In this document: positions 53,777 through 62,183 of the stretch, in pieces
Position numbering within the stretch: the first letter of the stretch is position 1
Layout: the number at the start of each line of letters is the position of its first letter
DNA from: Caulobacter sp. SLTY
Lineage (GTDB): Bacteria; Pseudomonadota; Alphaproteobacteria; Caulobacterales; Caulobacteraceae
Length of the DNA stretch: 64,000 nucleotides
Assembly (NCBI RefSeq): GCF_009905535.1
Contig: NZ_JAAALA010000017.1
Span: 1 to 64,000 of the forward strand
Direction of reading: 5' to 3'
Made by a program: the position numbers and the translations under genes
The notes under the pieces: model-generated
Told to the model about the DNA's origin: nothing
Databases searched by the model: none
Seen by the model: the letters and a program-made list of their open reading frames with translations, nothing else

Positions 53777-54808
53777 ATGACAGAGGTTCTGCCCGACGCC
53801 GCCCCGACCAACTGGGTCGACCGCCATGCGCCGGCGTCGCTGCGGCCGTGGCTGAAGCTGGGGCGGTTCGACCGGCCGGCGGGGATCTGGCTGCTGATGC
53901 TGCCCGGCTGGATGGGAATCGCCCTGGCTGGGTCAATGCAAGGACGTTGGCCGGACCTTGTCCTGATGGCGCAGTTCCTCGTCGGGGCGGCGCTGATGCG
54001 GGCGGCGGGCTGCGCCTTCAACGATATCGTCGATCGCGACTTCGACGCCCAGGTGGCGCGCACGGCGATGCGCCCGATCCCGGCGGGGCAGATCAGTGTC
54101 AGACAGGCCTGGGGCTTCCTGGTCGGCTGCTGCCTGCTCAGCCTGTTGATCCTGCTGACCATGAACCTCTGGGCCGTCGGACTGGGCGTCGCCTCGCTGG
54201 CTCTGGTCGCCGCCTATCCCTTCATGAAGCGGATCACCTGGTGGCCCCAGGCCTGGCTGGGCCTGACGTTCAACTGGGGGGCGCCGCTGGGCTTCGCCGC
54301 CGCCCTGGGCGGGCCGACGCTGCTGAGCGTCGCGGGCCTGATGGCCGAGCCGACGCCGCGCCTAGCCGAGCTCTGGCCCGCCGTCATGCTCTACGCCGGC
54401 CTCATCTTCTGGACCCTGGGCTACGACACCATCTACGCCGTCCAGGACCTGGAGGACGACGCCCTGGCCGGGGTGAAGTCCTCGGCCCGGCGGCTGGGCG
54501 AGAACACCACGCGCGGCGTGCTGGCCTTCTACGCGGTCTGTTTCGTGTTGGTGCTCAGCGCCGGCTGGCTCGGCGGTCTTGGCCCCCTGATGCTGCCGCC
54601 GCTGGCGGTGTTCGGCCTGATGCTGTCGCGCCAAGCGGCCGCCCTGCGGCTGGACGATCCGGCCGCCGCCCTGGCGCTGTTCAAGTCCAACGTCTGGGCG
54701 GGGGCGGTGCTGGTCCTGGCCCTGGTGGCCGGAGCCTGGCAGCCGGCGACGGCGGAGCGCGCCTTCCAGCTGGACCTGCAAAATCCGCCGACGGCCTCCC
54801 CTCCCTAG
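53777..54808 (+). CDS. ubiA: 4-hydroxybenzoate polyprenyltransferase
   Basis: The 343 aa membrane enzyme prenylates 4-hydroxybenzoate in ubiquinone synthesis. The first Asp-rich motif is NDIVDRDFD (82-90) followed by RPIPAGQIS, and the second is DLEDD (224-228) in YAVQDLEDDALAGVKSSARR. About eight membrane helices are visible. ATG 53777 lies 7 nt after the TetR stop, so an essential quinone gene sits directly behind a TetR gene and may be co-transcribed with it. Confidence 0.94.
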   Translation: MTEVLPDAAPTNWVDRHAPASLRPWLKLGRFDRPAGIWLLMLPGWMGIALAGSMQGRWPDLVLMAQFLVGAALMRAAGCAFNDIVDRDFDAQVARTAMRPIPAGQISVRQAWGFLVGCCLLSLLILLTMNLWAVGLGVASLALVAAYPFMKRITWWPQAWLGLTFNWGAPLGFAAALGGPTLLSVAGLMAEPTPRLAELWPAVMLYAGLIFWTLGYDTIYAVQDLEDDALAGVKSSARRLGENTTRGVLAFYAVCFVLVLSAGWLGGLGPLMLPPLAVFGLMLSRQAAALRLDDPAAALALFKSNVWAGAVLVLALVAGAWQPATAERAFQLDLQNPPTASPP

Positions 54809-54832
54809 CCAAGCTGTTGCTCCGGACGCCAA

Positions 54833-54855
54833 TCAGGTGAACACTGATCACCTGA
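54833..54855. promoter_or_regulatory. Perfect palindrome upstream of the monooxygenase gene
   Basis: tcaggtga (54833-54840), a 7-nt spacer and tcacctga (54848-54855) make a perfect dyad between ubiA and the monooxygenase gene, 70 bp before the latter's start. There is no T-run, so a regulator site is more likely than a terminator. Confidence 0.5.
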
Positions 54856-54924
54856 ATTGACGCAGATCAAAGCCACACCGGCGGCTCCGCCCAGAGTGTG
54901 GGAAAAAGCCTGAGGGAGACGACC

Positions 54925-56451
54925 ATGCCAGAGGCCAAGGCCGAGCATTTCGACGTGCTGATCGTGGGGGCCGGCATCTCCGGCGTCGGCGGCGCCTATC
55001 ACCTGAAGCAGCAGTGCCCGGACCGCAGCTTCGTGGTGCTGGAGGCGCTGGACAGCTTCGGCGGCACCTGGCTCTCCCACACCTATCCCGGCATCCGCTC
55101 CGACAGCGACCTCTACACCTTCGGCTACCGGTTCAAGCCCTGGGTCGGGCCGCCGATCGCCACCGCCGCCGAAATCCTCAGCTACATGGGCGAGGTGATC
55201 GAGGAGAACGATCTGGCCCCCCACATCCGGTATGGCCACCGCATCGAACGGGCCAGCTGGTCGAGCCAGGACAATCTCTGGACCATCGAGGCGGTGCGCG
55301 AAGACACCGCCGAGCCGGTGCGGATCACCGCCAATTTCCTGTGGATGTGCCAGGGCTACTACCGCCATTCGAAGGGCTACACCCCCGACTGGCCGGGCAT
55401 GGCCGACTTCAAGGGGACCATCGTCCATCCCCAGACCTGGCCCGACGACATCGACCTGACGGCCAAGAAGGTTGTGGTCATCGGCTCCGGCGCCACGGCG
55501 GCCACCCTGGTGCCGGCCATCGCCGACGACTGCGGCCACGTCACCCTGCTGCAGCGCTCGCCCACATACTTCATCCCCGGCCGCAACGAGAACGAGCTGG
55601 CCAACACCCTGCGGGAGCTGGACGCCCCCGAGGAGTGGGTGCACGAGCTGGTCCGCCGCAAGGTGCTGCTCGACCAGGCCAACTTCACCAAGCGGGCCTT
55701 TGAGGAGCCCGAGGCGGTCAAGGCCGAGCTGCTGGCCGGGGTGGCGATGTTCCTGCCGGCCGAGGCGGTGGAGCAGCACTTCACCCCCAGCTATCGCCCC
55801 TGGCGCCAGCGGATCGCCTTCGTGCCGGACGGCGACATCTTCCAGGCGGTCACGCAAGGCAAGGCCAGCGTGGTCACCGACCACATCGACCGGTTCGTCC
55901 CGGAGGGCATCCTGCTGAAGTCCGGCAAGACGCTGGAGGCGGACGTGGTGATCACCGCCACCGGCTTTGACCTCAACGTGCTGGGCGACATCGCCTTCAA
56001 GGTGGACGGCGAGCCGGTCGATTTCTCCCAGTCGGTGACCTATCGCGGGATGATGTTCACCGGCCTGCCCAACCTCGTCTGGGTGTTCGGCTACTTCCGC
56101 GCCAGCTGGACCCTGCGGGCCGACCTCTTGGGCGATTTCGTCTGCCGCCTGCTCAACCACATGAAGGCCAAGGGCGCGGCCAAGGTCGAGGTGGCGCTGC
56201 GGCCGCAGGACGAGGGCATGGAACTGCTGCCCTGGATGGATCCGGAGAACTTCAATCCGGGCTACCTGATGCGCGGCATGCACCTGTTGCCCCGGCGCGG
56301 CGCCAATCCCGAATGGCAGCACACCCAGGACTATTGGGCCGAGAAGGATGTGCTGCCCAAGGTCGACCTGGACGGGCCGGAGTTTCGCTATAGCGCGGGG
56401 AAACCGGAACCGGCGGAACGCCAGCGAACCCCGGCCGAAGGCTCGGTGTGA
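54925..56451 (+). CDS. Flavin-containing (Baeyer-Villiger-type) monooxygenase
   Basis: The 508 aa flavoprotein has an N-terminal FAD site GAGISG (15-20), a second NADPH site VIGSGATAA, and the Baeyer-Villiger fingerprint FxGxxxHxxxW(P/D) seen as FKGTIVHPQTWP. GGTWLSHTYPGIRSDSDLYTFGYRF is close to the AlmA/EthA group that oxidises ketones or long-chain alkanes. The substrate is unproven. gagggag upstream supports ATG 54925. The gene is monocistronic and convergent with the methyltransferase operon. Confidence 0.92.
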   Translation: MPEAKAEHFDVLIVGAGISGVGGAYHLKQQCPDRSFVVLEALDSFGGTWLSHTYPGIRSDSDLYTFGYRFKPWVGPPIATAAEILSYMGEVIEENDLAPHIRYGHRIERASWSSQDNLWTIEAVREDTAEPVRITANFLWMCQGYYRHSKGYTPDWPGMADFKGTIVHPQTWPDDIDLTAKKVVVIGSGATAATLVPAIADDCGHVTLLQRSPTYFIPGRNENELANTLRELDAPEEWVHELVRRKVLLDQANFTKRAFEEPEAVKAELLAGVAMFLPAEAVEQHFTPSYRPWRQRIAFVPDGDIFQAVTQGKASVVTDHIDRFVPEGILLKSGKTLEADVVITATGFDLNVLGDIAFKVDGEPVDFSQSVTYRGMMFTGLPNLVWVFGYFRASWTLRADLLGDFVCRLLNHMKAKGAAKVEVALRPQDEGMELLPWMDPENFNPGYLMRGMHLLPRRGANPEWQHTQDYWAEKDVLPKVDLDGPEFRYSAGKPEPAERQRTPAEGSV

Positions 56452-56579
56452 CAGGCCTCCCAGCCACAAGATATTGTGGGTGAACAAACCCGGAAGACGG
56501 CGCATTCCGCGATTCGGTCCGGGTCTGTTTCCTCCGTGTTCGGCCAAGGCTTAACGGAAGGCCGATCGGCGTTAACCGG

Positions 56580-57296
56580 TCAGGTCTTAACGAAATAGCC
56601 ACCCGGCGCCGAGGCCCAGGGAAATTTGACGATGCGTGGCGGCTTGCCGTCGAAGAACTCTTCCACCGCCTCGGTCTCGCCCGGCCATTCGCGGATGGCG
56701 AACTCGTCGAACAGCACGACGCCCCCGGTCAGGATGCGCGGCCAAAAGGCCTTCAGCGCCGCCAGGGTGGGGGCGTAGAGGTCCATATCCAGGTGCAGCA
56801 GGCTGATCCGCATGCCGGGATGGTCCGCCGTGTACTGGCCGGCCGTCTCGCAGACATCGCCATCGACCAGTTCGATGCGCGGGCGGACCTGGACGAAGGC
56901 GTCCTTGTTGAAGGCCTCGACCAGGGCGAACAGGGTGTCGCGGAAGGCGCCGGGGTTCCAGCCCTCGGCGGTGTTGCCCACGCGGGCGTCGAGGCCGTCC
57001 TTCTCGCTGCGGTCGGCCAGGCCCTTGAAGTGGTCGAAGCCCAGCACCTTGCGGGTGCGGTCGCCGGGGCAGAAGGTTTCCAGGAAGCGGGCGAAGCTCA
57101 GGAGGGAGCTGCCCTTGTAGACCCCGCACTCGACGATATCGCCGGGCAGATCCTGGATCAGCTTGAACACCTCATAGTGGGCGAAGGCCTTCATGAAGTG
57201 CATGCGCCGGGCGAAGCTGCCCAGGTTGGCGATCAGGTCGTGGTCGTCCAGGTGGCCCTTGAGCAGGCCGCGCAGGGTTTCGTCGGCGGGGATCAT
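56580..57296 (-). CDS. TylF/MycF-type O-methyltransferase
   Basis: The 238 aa protein matches the macrocin O-methyltransferase (TylF/MycF) family: PGDIVECGVYKGSSLLSFARFL (SAM-binding), GFDHFKGLADRSEKDG, SLLHLDMDLYAPTLAAL and GGVVLFDEFAIREWPGETEAV, which carries the acidic metal-binding residues. Family members methylate sugars in antibiotics or surface glycans. It overlaps the adjacent oxygenase gene by 4 nt (ATGA), so they are co-translated. A glycan or lipid head-group target is inferred from context only. Confidence 0.9.
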   Translation of the reverse strand: MIPADETLRGLLKGHLDDHDLIANLGSFARRMHFMKAFAHYEVFKLIQDLPGDIVECGVYKGSSLLSFARFLETFCPGDRTRKVLGFDHFKGLADRSEKDGLDARVGNTAEGWNPGAFRDTLFALVEAFNKDAFVQVRPRIELVDGDVCETAGQYTADHPGMRISLLHLDMDLYAPTLAALKAFWPRILTGGVVLFDEFAIREWPGETEAVEEFFDGKPPRIVKFPWASAPGGYFVKT

Positions 57297-58090
57297 GCGG
57301 GCTCCTCGAAGGCGATCAGCTCCGGGTGGAGCTGTTTGAAGGTGTCGAATCCGTCGACCCGGCGGTTGCGCCAGGCGCGGTCCAGGATGTCGGGGGCCAA
57401 GAGGTCGCCGAAGCGGACCTGGACCGAATAGCGGTGACGGGGGCCGGGGTTGCGGCCCGAACGGTGGACCAGCCGGTTGTGGAACAGGACCACGTCGCCC
57501 GCCGCCAGTTCCAGCGTCCGGGCGTCGGTCTCGAAGCGGGCCTGGAGGCCCTCGGCGATGAAGGCGTCGCGGGTGGCCAGCCGCCGGCCCTCGCCGTCGC
57601 GCTTGTAGCGTATGTCCACGGGCCACAGCCGGTCCGACGCATTGGGCGCGACCTCGATCGAGCCGTTGTGGGCGCCGGCCGGGGTGAGCGGCAGCCAGGC
57701 GGTGACGAACTGGCCCGAGAGCACGTTGTAGGGCGCGTCCTGATGCCACTGGAACCCGCGCCAGGCCTCCCCGGCCAGGTCCATGCGGAACACCGCGTGC
57801 TGCACCGGGGCGTGCAGCCGCTCGGCCCCCACCATATCCCGCGCCGCGGCGACCAGGGCCGGCTCGGTGACCAGCCGCAGGAAGACCAGGGTCTCGCGGA
57901 AGGCGTCGTAGACCGCGCCCAGCCGCGCCCGGTCGGCGGCGCGCAGCCGATCGACCAGGGTGTCGAGGTCGGCCTCGCCCGGCCCCTCCGGCGCCAGCAT
58001 CTCGCGCAGGGTCTCGACCGCCTCCTCGATGAGGGCTGCCGGCATCAGGCGAGGATGCAGCCGAAGGAGATCGCCGGCGGGTTCGGTCAT
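57293..58090 (-). CDS. Fe(II)/2-oxoglutarate oxygenase, PhyH type
   Basis: The 265 aa protein is a phytanoyl-CoA-dioxygenase-fold enzyme. The iron facial triad is His116 and Asp118 (FQWHQDAPYN) with His209 (RLVHRSGRN), and Arg220 in PRHRYSVQVRF should bind 2-oxoglutarate. The substrate is unknown; PhyH relatives hydroxylate lipids, amino acids or sugars. It is the middle gene of a three-gene operon and overlaps the methyltransferase gene by 4 nt. ATG 58090 is the most likely start; ATG 58102 is also possible. Confidence 0.9.
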   Translation of the reverse strand: MTEPAGDLLRLHPRLMPAALIEEAVETLREMLAPEGPGEADLDTLVDRLRAADRARLGAVYDAFRETLVFLRLVTEPALVAAARDMVGAERLHAPVQHAVFRMDLAGEAWRGFQWHQDAPYNVLSGQFVTAWLPLTPAGAHNGSIEVAPNASDRLWPVDIRYKRDGEGRRLATRDAFIAEGLQARFETDARTLELAAGDVVLFHNRLVHRSGRNPGPRHRYSVQVRFGDLLAPDILDRAWRNRRVDGFDTFKQLHPELIAFEEPA

Positions 58091-58115
58091 GCGGGCGAGC
58101 ATAGCCAGGTTCGTC

Positions 58116-59057
58116 CTACTCGGCCTGATTGACGGCGTTGGCCTTGATCCGGGCCGCGCCTTCGCCGTCGAGGTCCACCCGCGTGTCCTGCAGGGCCAGC
58201 GGTCCCAGCAGCGAGGCATTCACCCGGTCCATCCCGGCGGGACCCGCCCCCTTGGCGAACAGGTAGCGCAGGGAGATCCGCTCGTGGTCGGCCTCGTCCG
58301 GCTGGGTGCCGTGCAGGGTGCAGGCGTGCCACATGGCCACATGGCCGGTCCCGCCGGTCAGCAGCCGTTGGCGGCAGAGCATCTCGCGGCCGTCGCTGCG
58401 ATAGCGCCAGGCGTCGCCCTCGCGGGTCAGGTCATGCGGAAACACCGAGGCGCCCAGCCGCTGGCTGCCCTCCAGCAGGAACAGAGGGGCGTCGGCCCGG
58501 GTGACCGGGGCGAGGTAGACGTAGAGGGTCAGGAAGTCCGCCTCCCGACCCTTGAAGTCGATCAGGTCCTGGTGGAAGTCGATGCCGTAGAAGTAGGTGA
58601 CGTCCCGGTACCGCGGCTTCACATAGGCCCCGAGATTGTTGACCGGATTGCCGGCGATGCGGGCCTTCAGCCAGGCCGGGATGACGCTGGCCGGCACGCC
58701 GCAGACAACCTTGCGTTCCATCAGGCTGTAGCCCTCGCCCAACAAGGCGGTCAGGCCCTCGATGATGGCCGGGGCCTGTTCGACGAAGGCCAGCCGGTCC
58801 TCGAACCCTTCCAGCAGGTTGCGACCCGGCCGGGGGTTCACCCCGCGATGCTGCGGGTCGGCGTCGAACTCGGCCTCGCTCAGAAACAGCCCCTCGCTCC
58901 AGTCGCGGCCGGCCTTGAGGTCGGCCAGCAGGGCGGCGCAGGCGGCGGGGTCGAGGATCTCGCCGAACCGGTGCAGGCCCGTATCGGCGAAGTCCTCCGC
59001 CGGAGTCGCCGTGCGGACGGCGGTGTCGTAGCCCATCTTGCTCGAGCCGAATGCCAT
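58116..59057 (-). CDS. Second PhyH-type Fe(II)/2-oxoglutarate oxygenase
   Basis: The 313 aa protein is another PhyH-family member with His162 and Asp164 (DFHQDLIDF), a distal His249 (ACTLHGTQPDE) and an arginine at 260 or 264 (HERISLRYLF). It is only weakly similar to the next gene outside the motifs, so this is not a simple duplication. It is the first gene of the operon; 25 bp separate it from the next. The two oxygenases probably act on successive positions of one molecule. Confidence 0.88.
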   Translation of the reverse strand: MAFGSSKMGYDTAVRTATPAEDFADTGLHRFGEILDPAACAALLADLKAGRDWSEGLFLSEAEFDADPQHRGVNPRPGRNLLEGFEDRLAFVEQAPAIIEGLTALLGEGYSLMERKVVCGVPASVIPAWLKARIAGNPVNNLGAYVKPRYRDVTYFYGIDFHQDLIDFKGREADFLTLYVYLAPVTRADAPLFLLEGSQRLGASVFPHDLTREGDAWRYRSDGREMLCRQRLLTGGTGHVAMWHACTLHGTQPDEADHERISLRYLFAKGAGPAGMDRVNASLLGPLALQDTRVDLDGEGAARIKANAVNQAE

Positions 59058-59121
59058 GGAAGTTGCGTCCTAGCTGTCCGCCCGACGTGGTTAATTTGCC
59101 ATGAAGCGGCTATGCGGCGCC

Positions 59122-59769
59122 ATGATCCTCGACCGCACCGCCTTCATCCTGGAGAACACACGCCTCCAGGCCCCGCCACATACGCCGGAGATCCGGCTGC
59201 ATCTGGCGGATGAGGTCACCCCGATCTGGCGGATGACCGAGGAAGCGCTCAGCGAGATCGGCCTGCCGCCGCCCTTCTGGGCCTTCGCCTGGGCCGGCGG
59301 CCAAGCGGTGGCCCGCTACGTCCTGGACCATCCGGAGGTGGTGGCCGGCAAGCGGGTGGTGGATTTCGCCACCGGCTCGGGCCTGGTGGCCATCGCGGCG
59401 ATGAAGGCCGGGGCGGCCAGTGTGCTGGGCAGCGACGTGGACGGCTTCTGCGGCCCGGCGCTGGCGCTGAATGCGGCGGCGAACGGCGTTACGGTGGCCT
59501 TCACCGACGCCGACCTGCTGGACGGCCCTGCCCCCCAGGCGGAGGTCATCCTGGCTGGAGACATCTGCTACGAACAGCCGCTGGCGGGGCGGGTGCTGGC
59601 CTGGCTGGCCGCCGCCCGGGCCGGGGGCGCCACGGTGCTGATCGGAGATCCCATGCGCACCTATTTCCCGCGCGAAGGCCTGGTCCACTTGGCCGAATAC
59701 CAAGTGCCGACGACCCGCGAGTTGGAGGACTATGAGGTCAAGCGCACCAGCGTCTGGGCGTTTCCGTGA
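59122..59769 (+). CDS. Class I methyltransferase (ETFB-KMT / L11-methyltransferase-like)
   Basis: The 215 aa protein has an N-terminal FILENTRLQAPPHTPEIRLHLADE, PPPFWAFAWAGGQAVARYVLDHP, motif I VVDFATGSGLVAIAA and the post-motif DICYEQPLAGRVL. This pattern is that of the electron-transfer-flavoprotein-beta lysine methyltransferases (bacterial relatives of METTL20). The target in bacteria is ETF-beta, plausible here as an acyl-CoA dehydrogenase is present in the window. ATG 59101 is an alternative start adding 7 residues. Confidence 0.82.
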   Translation: MILDRTAFILENTRLQAPPHTPEIRLHLADEVTPIWRMTEEALSEIGLPPPFWAFAWAGGQAVARYVLDHPEVVAGKRVVDFATGSGLVAIAAMKAGAASVLGSDVDGFCGPALALNAAANGVTVAFTDADLLDGPAPQAEVILAGDICYEQPLAGRVLAWLAAARAGGATVLIGDPMRTYFPREGLVHLAEYQVPTTRELEDYEVKRTSVWAFP

Positions 59770-59837
59770 TCGCCGCCAAGAGAGCCGTTGACTCTCGCCG
59801 GGCCAAAGGAACAAATAAGGAACATCGGAGGACAGAC

Positions 59838-60173
59838 ATGCGCGAAGACGGCAAACTCGACTATCTGGAAATGCCCGGCGGGGCGTTGGGAACGACCAAG
59901 ACCTTCTATGCCGAGGCCTTCGGTTGGCAGTTCATCGACTATGGGCCGACTTATGCGGCCTTCAACGAGGGGCTGGACGGCGGATTCGATGCGGACGAGG
60001 CGACGGCCAAGCCCTTGCCGGTGCTCTATGCCCATGACCTGGAGGCGATGGTGGATAAGGTGACCGCCGCCGGCGGGGAGATCGTCAGGCCGATCTTCGC
60101 CTTTCCGGGCGGGCGCCGCTTTCACTTCCGCGACCCGGCCGGCAATGAGCTGGCGGTTTGGTCGGAGGGTTAG
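59838..60173 (+). CDS. VOC (glyoxalase/bleomycin resistance) superfamily protein
   Basis: The 111 aa protein is a single VOC domain with FYAEAFGWQFIDYGPTYAAF near the start and RRFHFRDPAGNELAVW at the end. Members bind metals and act as glyoxalases, dioxygenases or resistance proteins; substrate unknown. ggagga at 59827-59832 supports ATG 59838. It is 68 bp behind the methyltransferase gene. A palindromic element follows the stop. Confidence 0.87.
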   Translation: MREDGKLDYLEMPGGALGTTKTFYAEAFGWQFIDYGPTYAAFNEGLDGGFDADEATAKPLPVLYAHDLEAMVDKVTAAGGEIVRPIFAFPGGRRFHFRDPAGNELAVWSEG

Positions 60174-60202
60174 GCGCTTCCCCGCGTCCGCCCCCCTCCC
60201 CC

Positions 60203-60231
60203 GTCATCCTCGGGCTTGTCCCGAGGATAAC
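60203..60231. repeat. Short palindromic intergenic element
   Basis: A perfect 9-bp stem, atcctcggg (60206-60214) with cccgaggat (60220-60228), and 5-nt loop sits between the VOC gene and ggt. The motif gtcatcctcgggcttgtcccgagg has the look of a dispersed REP-like unit. It could also end transcription, though no T-run follows. Confidence 0.55.
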
Positions 60232-60323
60232 GGCCTGTGGGAGGTGAGCGGCCAACGGCAAACAGAGTCGCATCCCCTCATGCCTGCCCTATAGTCCCCG
60301 GCAGTCTTTCGGGGAGTGACACC

Positions 60324-62105
60324 ATGCGCCGCCGCACCTTCCTTGCCGCCCTGCCGCTTTCGGCCGCAGCCGCCGCCGCCTCACCGGCCTCGGCGCAGGT
60401 CCCGAGGCCCAAGGACGGCAATCCCGATCTGGCGCGGGCCGACGTGCGGCCCGGGGACCGGGTGGCGGGGGCGCTGTTTTCGACCCGCTCGGCGGCCTGG
60501 GGGGTCAACGGGGCCGCGGCGACGGCGCATCCGCTGGCCAGCCTGGCGGCGATCGACATCCTGCGGAAGGGCGGATCGGCGGTCGATGCGGCGATCGCGG
60601 CCAACGCCTGCCTGGGGTTCCTGGAGCCGACCGGCTGCGGCATCGGCGGCGACTGTTTCGTGCTGCTGTGGGACCCGAAGACGAAGAAGGTGGTCGGGCT
60701 GAACGGCTCGGGGCCAAGCCCCAAGGGGCTGTCGCTGGAGACGGTGCGGGGCCGGGCGGTGGAAGGCAGGATCCCGTCCTGGGGGGCGATCACGGTCAGC
60801 GTGCCGGGGGCCGTGGCGGCCTGGGGCGCGCTGCACGGGCGGTATGGCAAGCTGCCCTGGAAGGACCTGTTCGGGCCGGCCATCGGCCTGGCTAGCGAGG
60901 GCGTCCCGGTGGCCCAGACCATCGCCTTCTACCTGGCCAGCGCGGTGCGTCGCTACACCAACCCGGCCTCGAAGATCGAGGAGACCGACAACTTCCTGAA
61001 GGTCTGGACCAAGGACGGCAAGGCGCCGGTCGAGGGCGAGATCTTCAAGAACCCGGCCCTGGCCAACACCTACAGACTGATGGCCGAAGGGGGTCCGCGC
61101 GCCTTCTACGAGGGCGAAATCGCAACCCGGATCGAGGCCTATTTCAAGCGGATCGGCGGCTGGATGACCCGCGCCGATCTGGCCGCCCACAAGAGCGAAT
61201 GGACCCAGCCTCTGGTCACCGGCTATCGCGGGGTCGACGTCTATGGCCTGAGCCCCAACAGCCAGGGCCTCTCGACGCTGCAGATCCTCAGCATGATGGA
61301 GACCTTCGATATCAAGGCGATGGGCTTCCAGTCGGCGGCGGCCATCCACCATGCGGTCGAGGCCAAGCGGCTGGCCTATGAGGACCGCGCCCGCTACTTC
61401 GCCGACCCGTCCTTCTCCCCCGCCCCGCTGGAGTGGCTCAATTCCAAGGATTACGCTCGCGAACGCGCCAAGCTGATCCGGTCGGACCGCATCCTGGAGA
61501 CGGTCTATCCCGGCCAGGCGCCGAGCCGGGGCGACACCACCTATTTCACCGTCGCCGACAAGGACGGGATGATGATCTCCATCATCCAGTCCAACTATCG
61601 GGGCATGGGCTCGGGCCTGTCGCCGGACGGCCTGGGCTTCATGTTCCAGAACCGGGGCGAGATGTTTGCCCTGACTGACGGCCACCCCAACGTCTATGCG
61701 CCGGGTAAGCGGCCGTTCCAGACCATCATCCCCGGCTTTGCGGTCAAGGACGGCCAGCCCTGGTTGAGCTTCGGGGTGATGGGCGGCGACATGCAGCCCC
61801 AGGGCCAGGCCCAGATCATCAGCAACATGGTCGACTTCGGCCTGGATGTGCAGGCGGCCGGCGACGCCCCGCGCTGGCACCATGAGGGAGGTTCGGAGCC
61901 GACCGGGGAGCTGTTGGGCCAGCCAGGCCTACTTCGGCTCGAGAGCGGTGTCCCTGGCGAGACCCGCGCCGCCCTGGAAAAGCTCGGCTGGAAGATCGGC
62001 GCCAGCGACGGCGGCTTCGGCGGCTACCAGGCCATCGAGCGCTGGCCTGGCCGCTATGCCGCCGCCACCGAGATGCGCAAGGACGGCATCGCCCTGGCCT
62101 ACTGA
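60324..62105 (+). CDS. ggt: Gamma-glutamyltransferase
   Basis: The 593 aa precursor has an export signal resembling a Tat signal (MRRRTFLAALPLSAAAAAAS, cleavage near AQ) and the two-subunit Ntn-hydrolase layout. Autocatalytic cleavage should occur before Thr405 in GDTTYFTVADKDG, releasing the small subunit with its nucleophile Thr. The GSGLS oxyanion motif is in YRGMGSGLSPDGLG. It hydrolyses or transfers gamma-glutamyl groups of glutathione in the periplasm. GGGGAG at 60311-60316 fixes ATG 60324. Confidence 0.93.
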   Translation: MRRRTFLAALPLSAAAAAASPASAQVPRPKDGNPDLARADVRPGDRVAGALFSTRSAAWGVNGAAATAHPLASLAAIDILRKGGSAVDAAIAANACLGFLEPTGCGIGGDCFVLLWDPKTKKVVGLNGSGPSPKGLSLETVRGRAVEGRIPSWGAITVSVPGAVAAWGALHGRYGKLPWKDLFGPAIGLASEGVPVAQTIAFYLASAVRRYTNPASKIEETDNFLKVWTKDGKAPVEGEIFKNPALANTYRLMAEGGPRAFYEGEIATRIEAYFKRIGGWMTRADLAAHKSEWTQPLVTGYRGVDVYGLSPNSQGLSTLQILSMMETFDIKAMGFQSAAAIHHAVEAKRLAYEDRARYFADPSFSPAPLEWLNSKDYARERAKLIRSDRILETVYPGQAPSRGDTTYFTVADKDGMMISIIQSNYRGMGSGLSPDGLGFMFQNRGEMFALTDGHPNVYAPGKRPFQTIIPGFAVKDGQPWLSFGVMGGDMQPQGQAQIISNMVDFGLDVQAAGDAPRWHHEGGSEPTGELLGQPGLLRLESGVPGETRAALEKLGWKIGASDGGFGGYQAIERWPGRYAAATEMRKDGIALAY

Positions 62106-62183
62106 CGCGAGGGCCCGAACGGACGGCTTGCGGGGCGCGCGCGGCGGGGGTCTAGTGCGCGCCACGTCTCGTAGGAGCTTTCC

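Noticed and set aside
56464..56579. CtrA-type TTAA-N7-TTAA sites near 56551-56589 and a small ccacaa-gata-ttgtgg hairpin at 56464-56479
   Set aside because: The TTAA words are spaced 17 and 11 bp, not 7, and lie between convergent genes; the hairpin is short and has no T-run, so neither is called.
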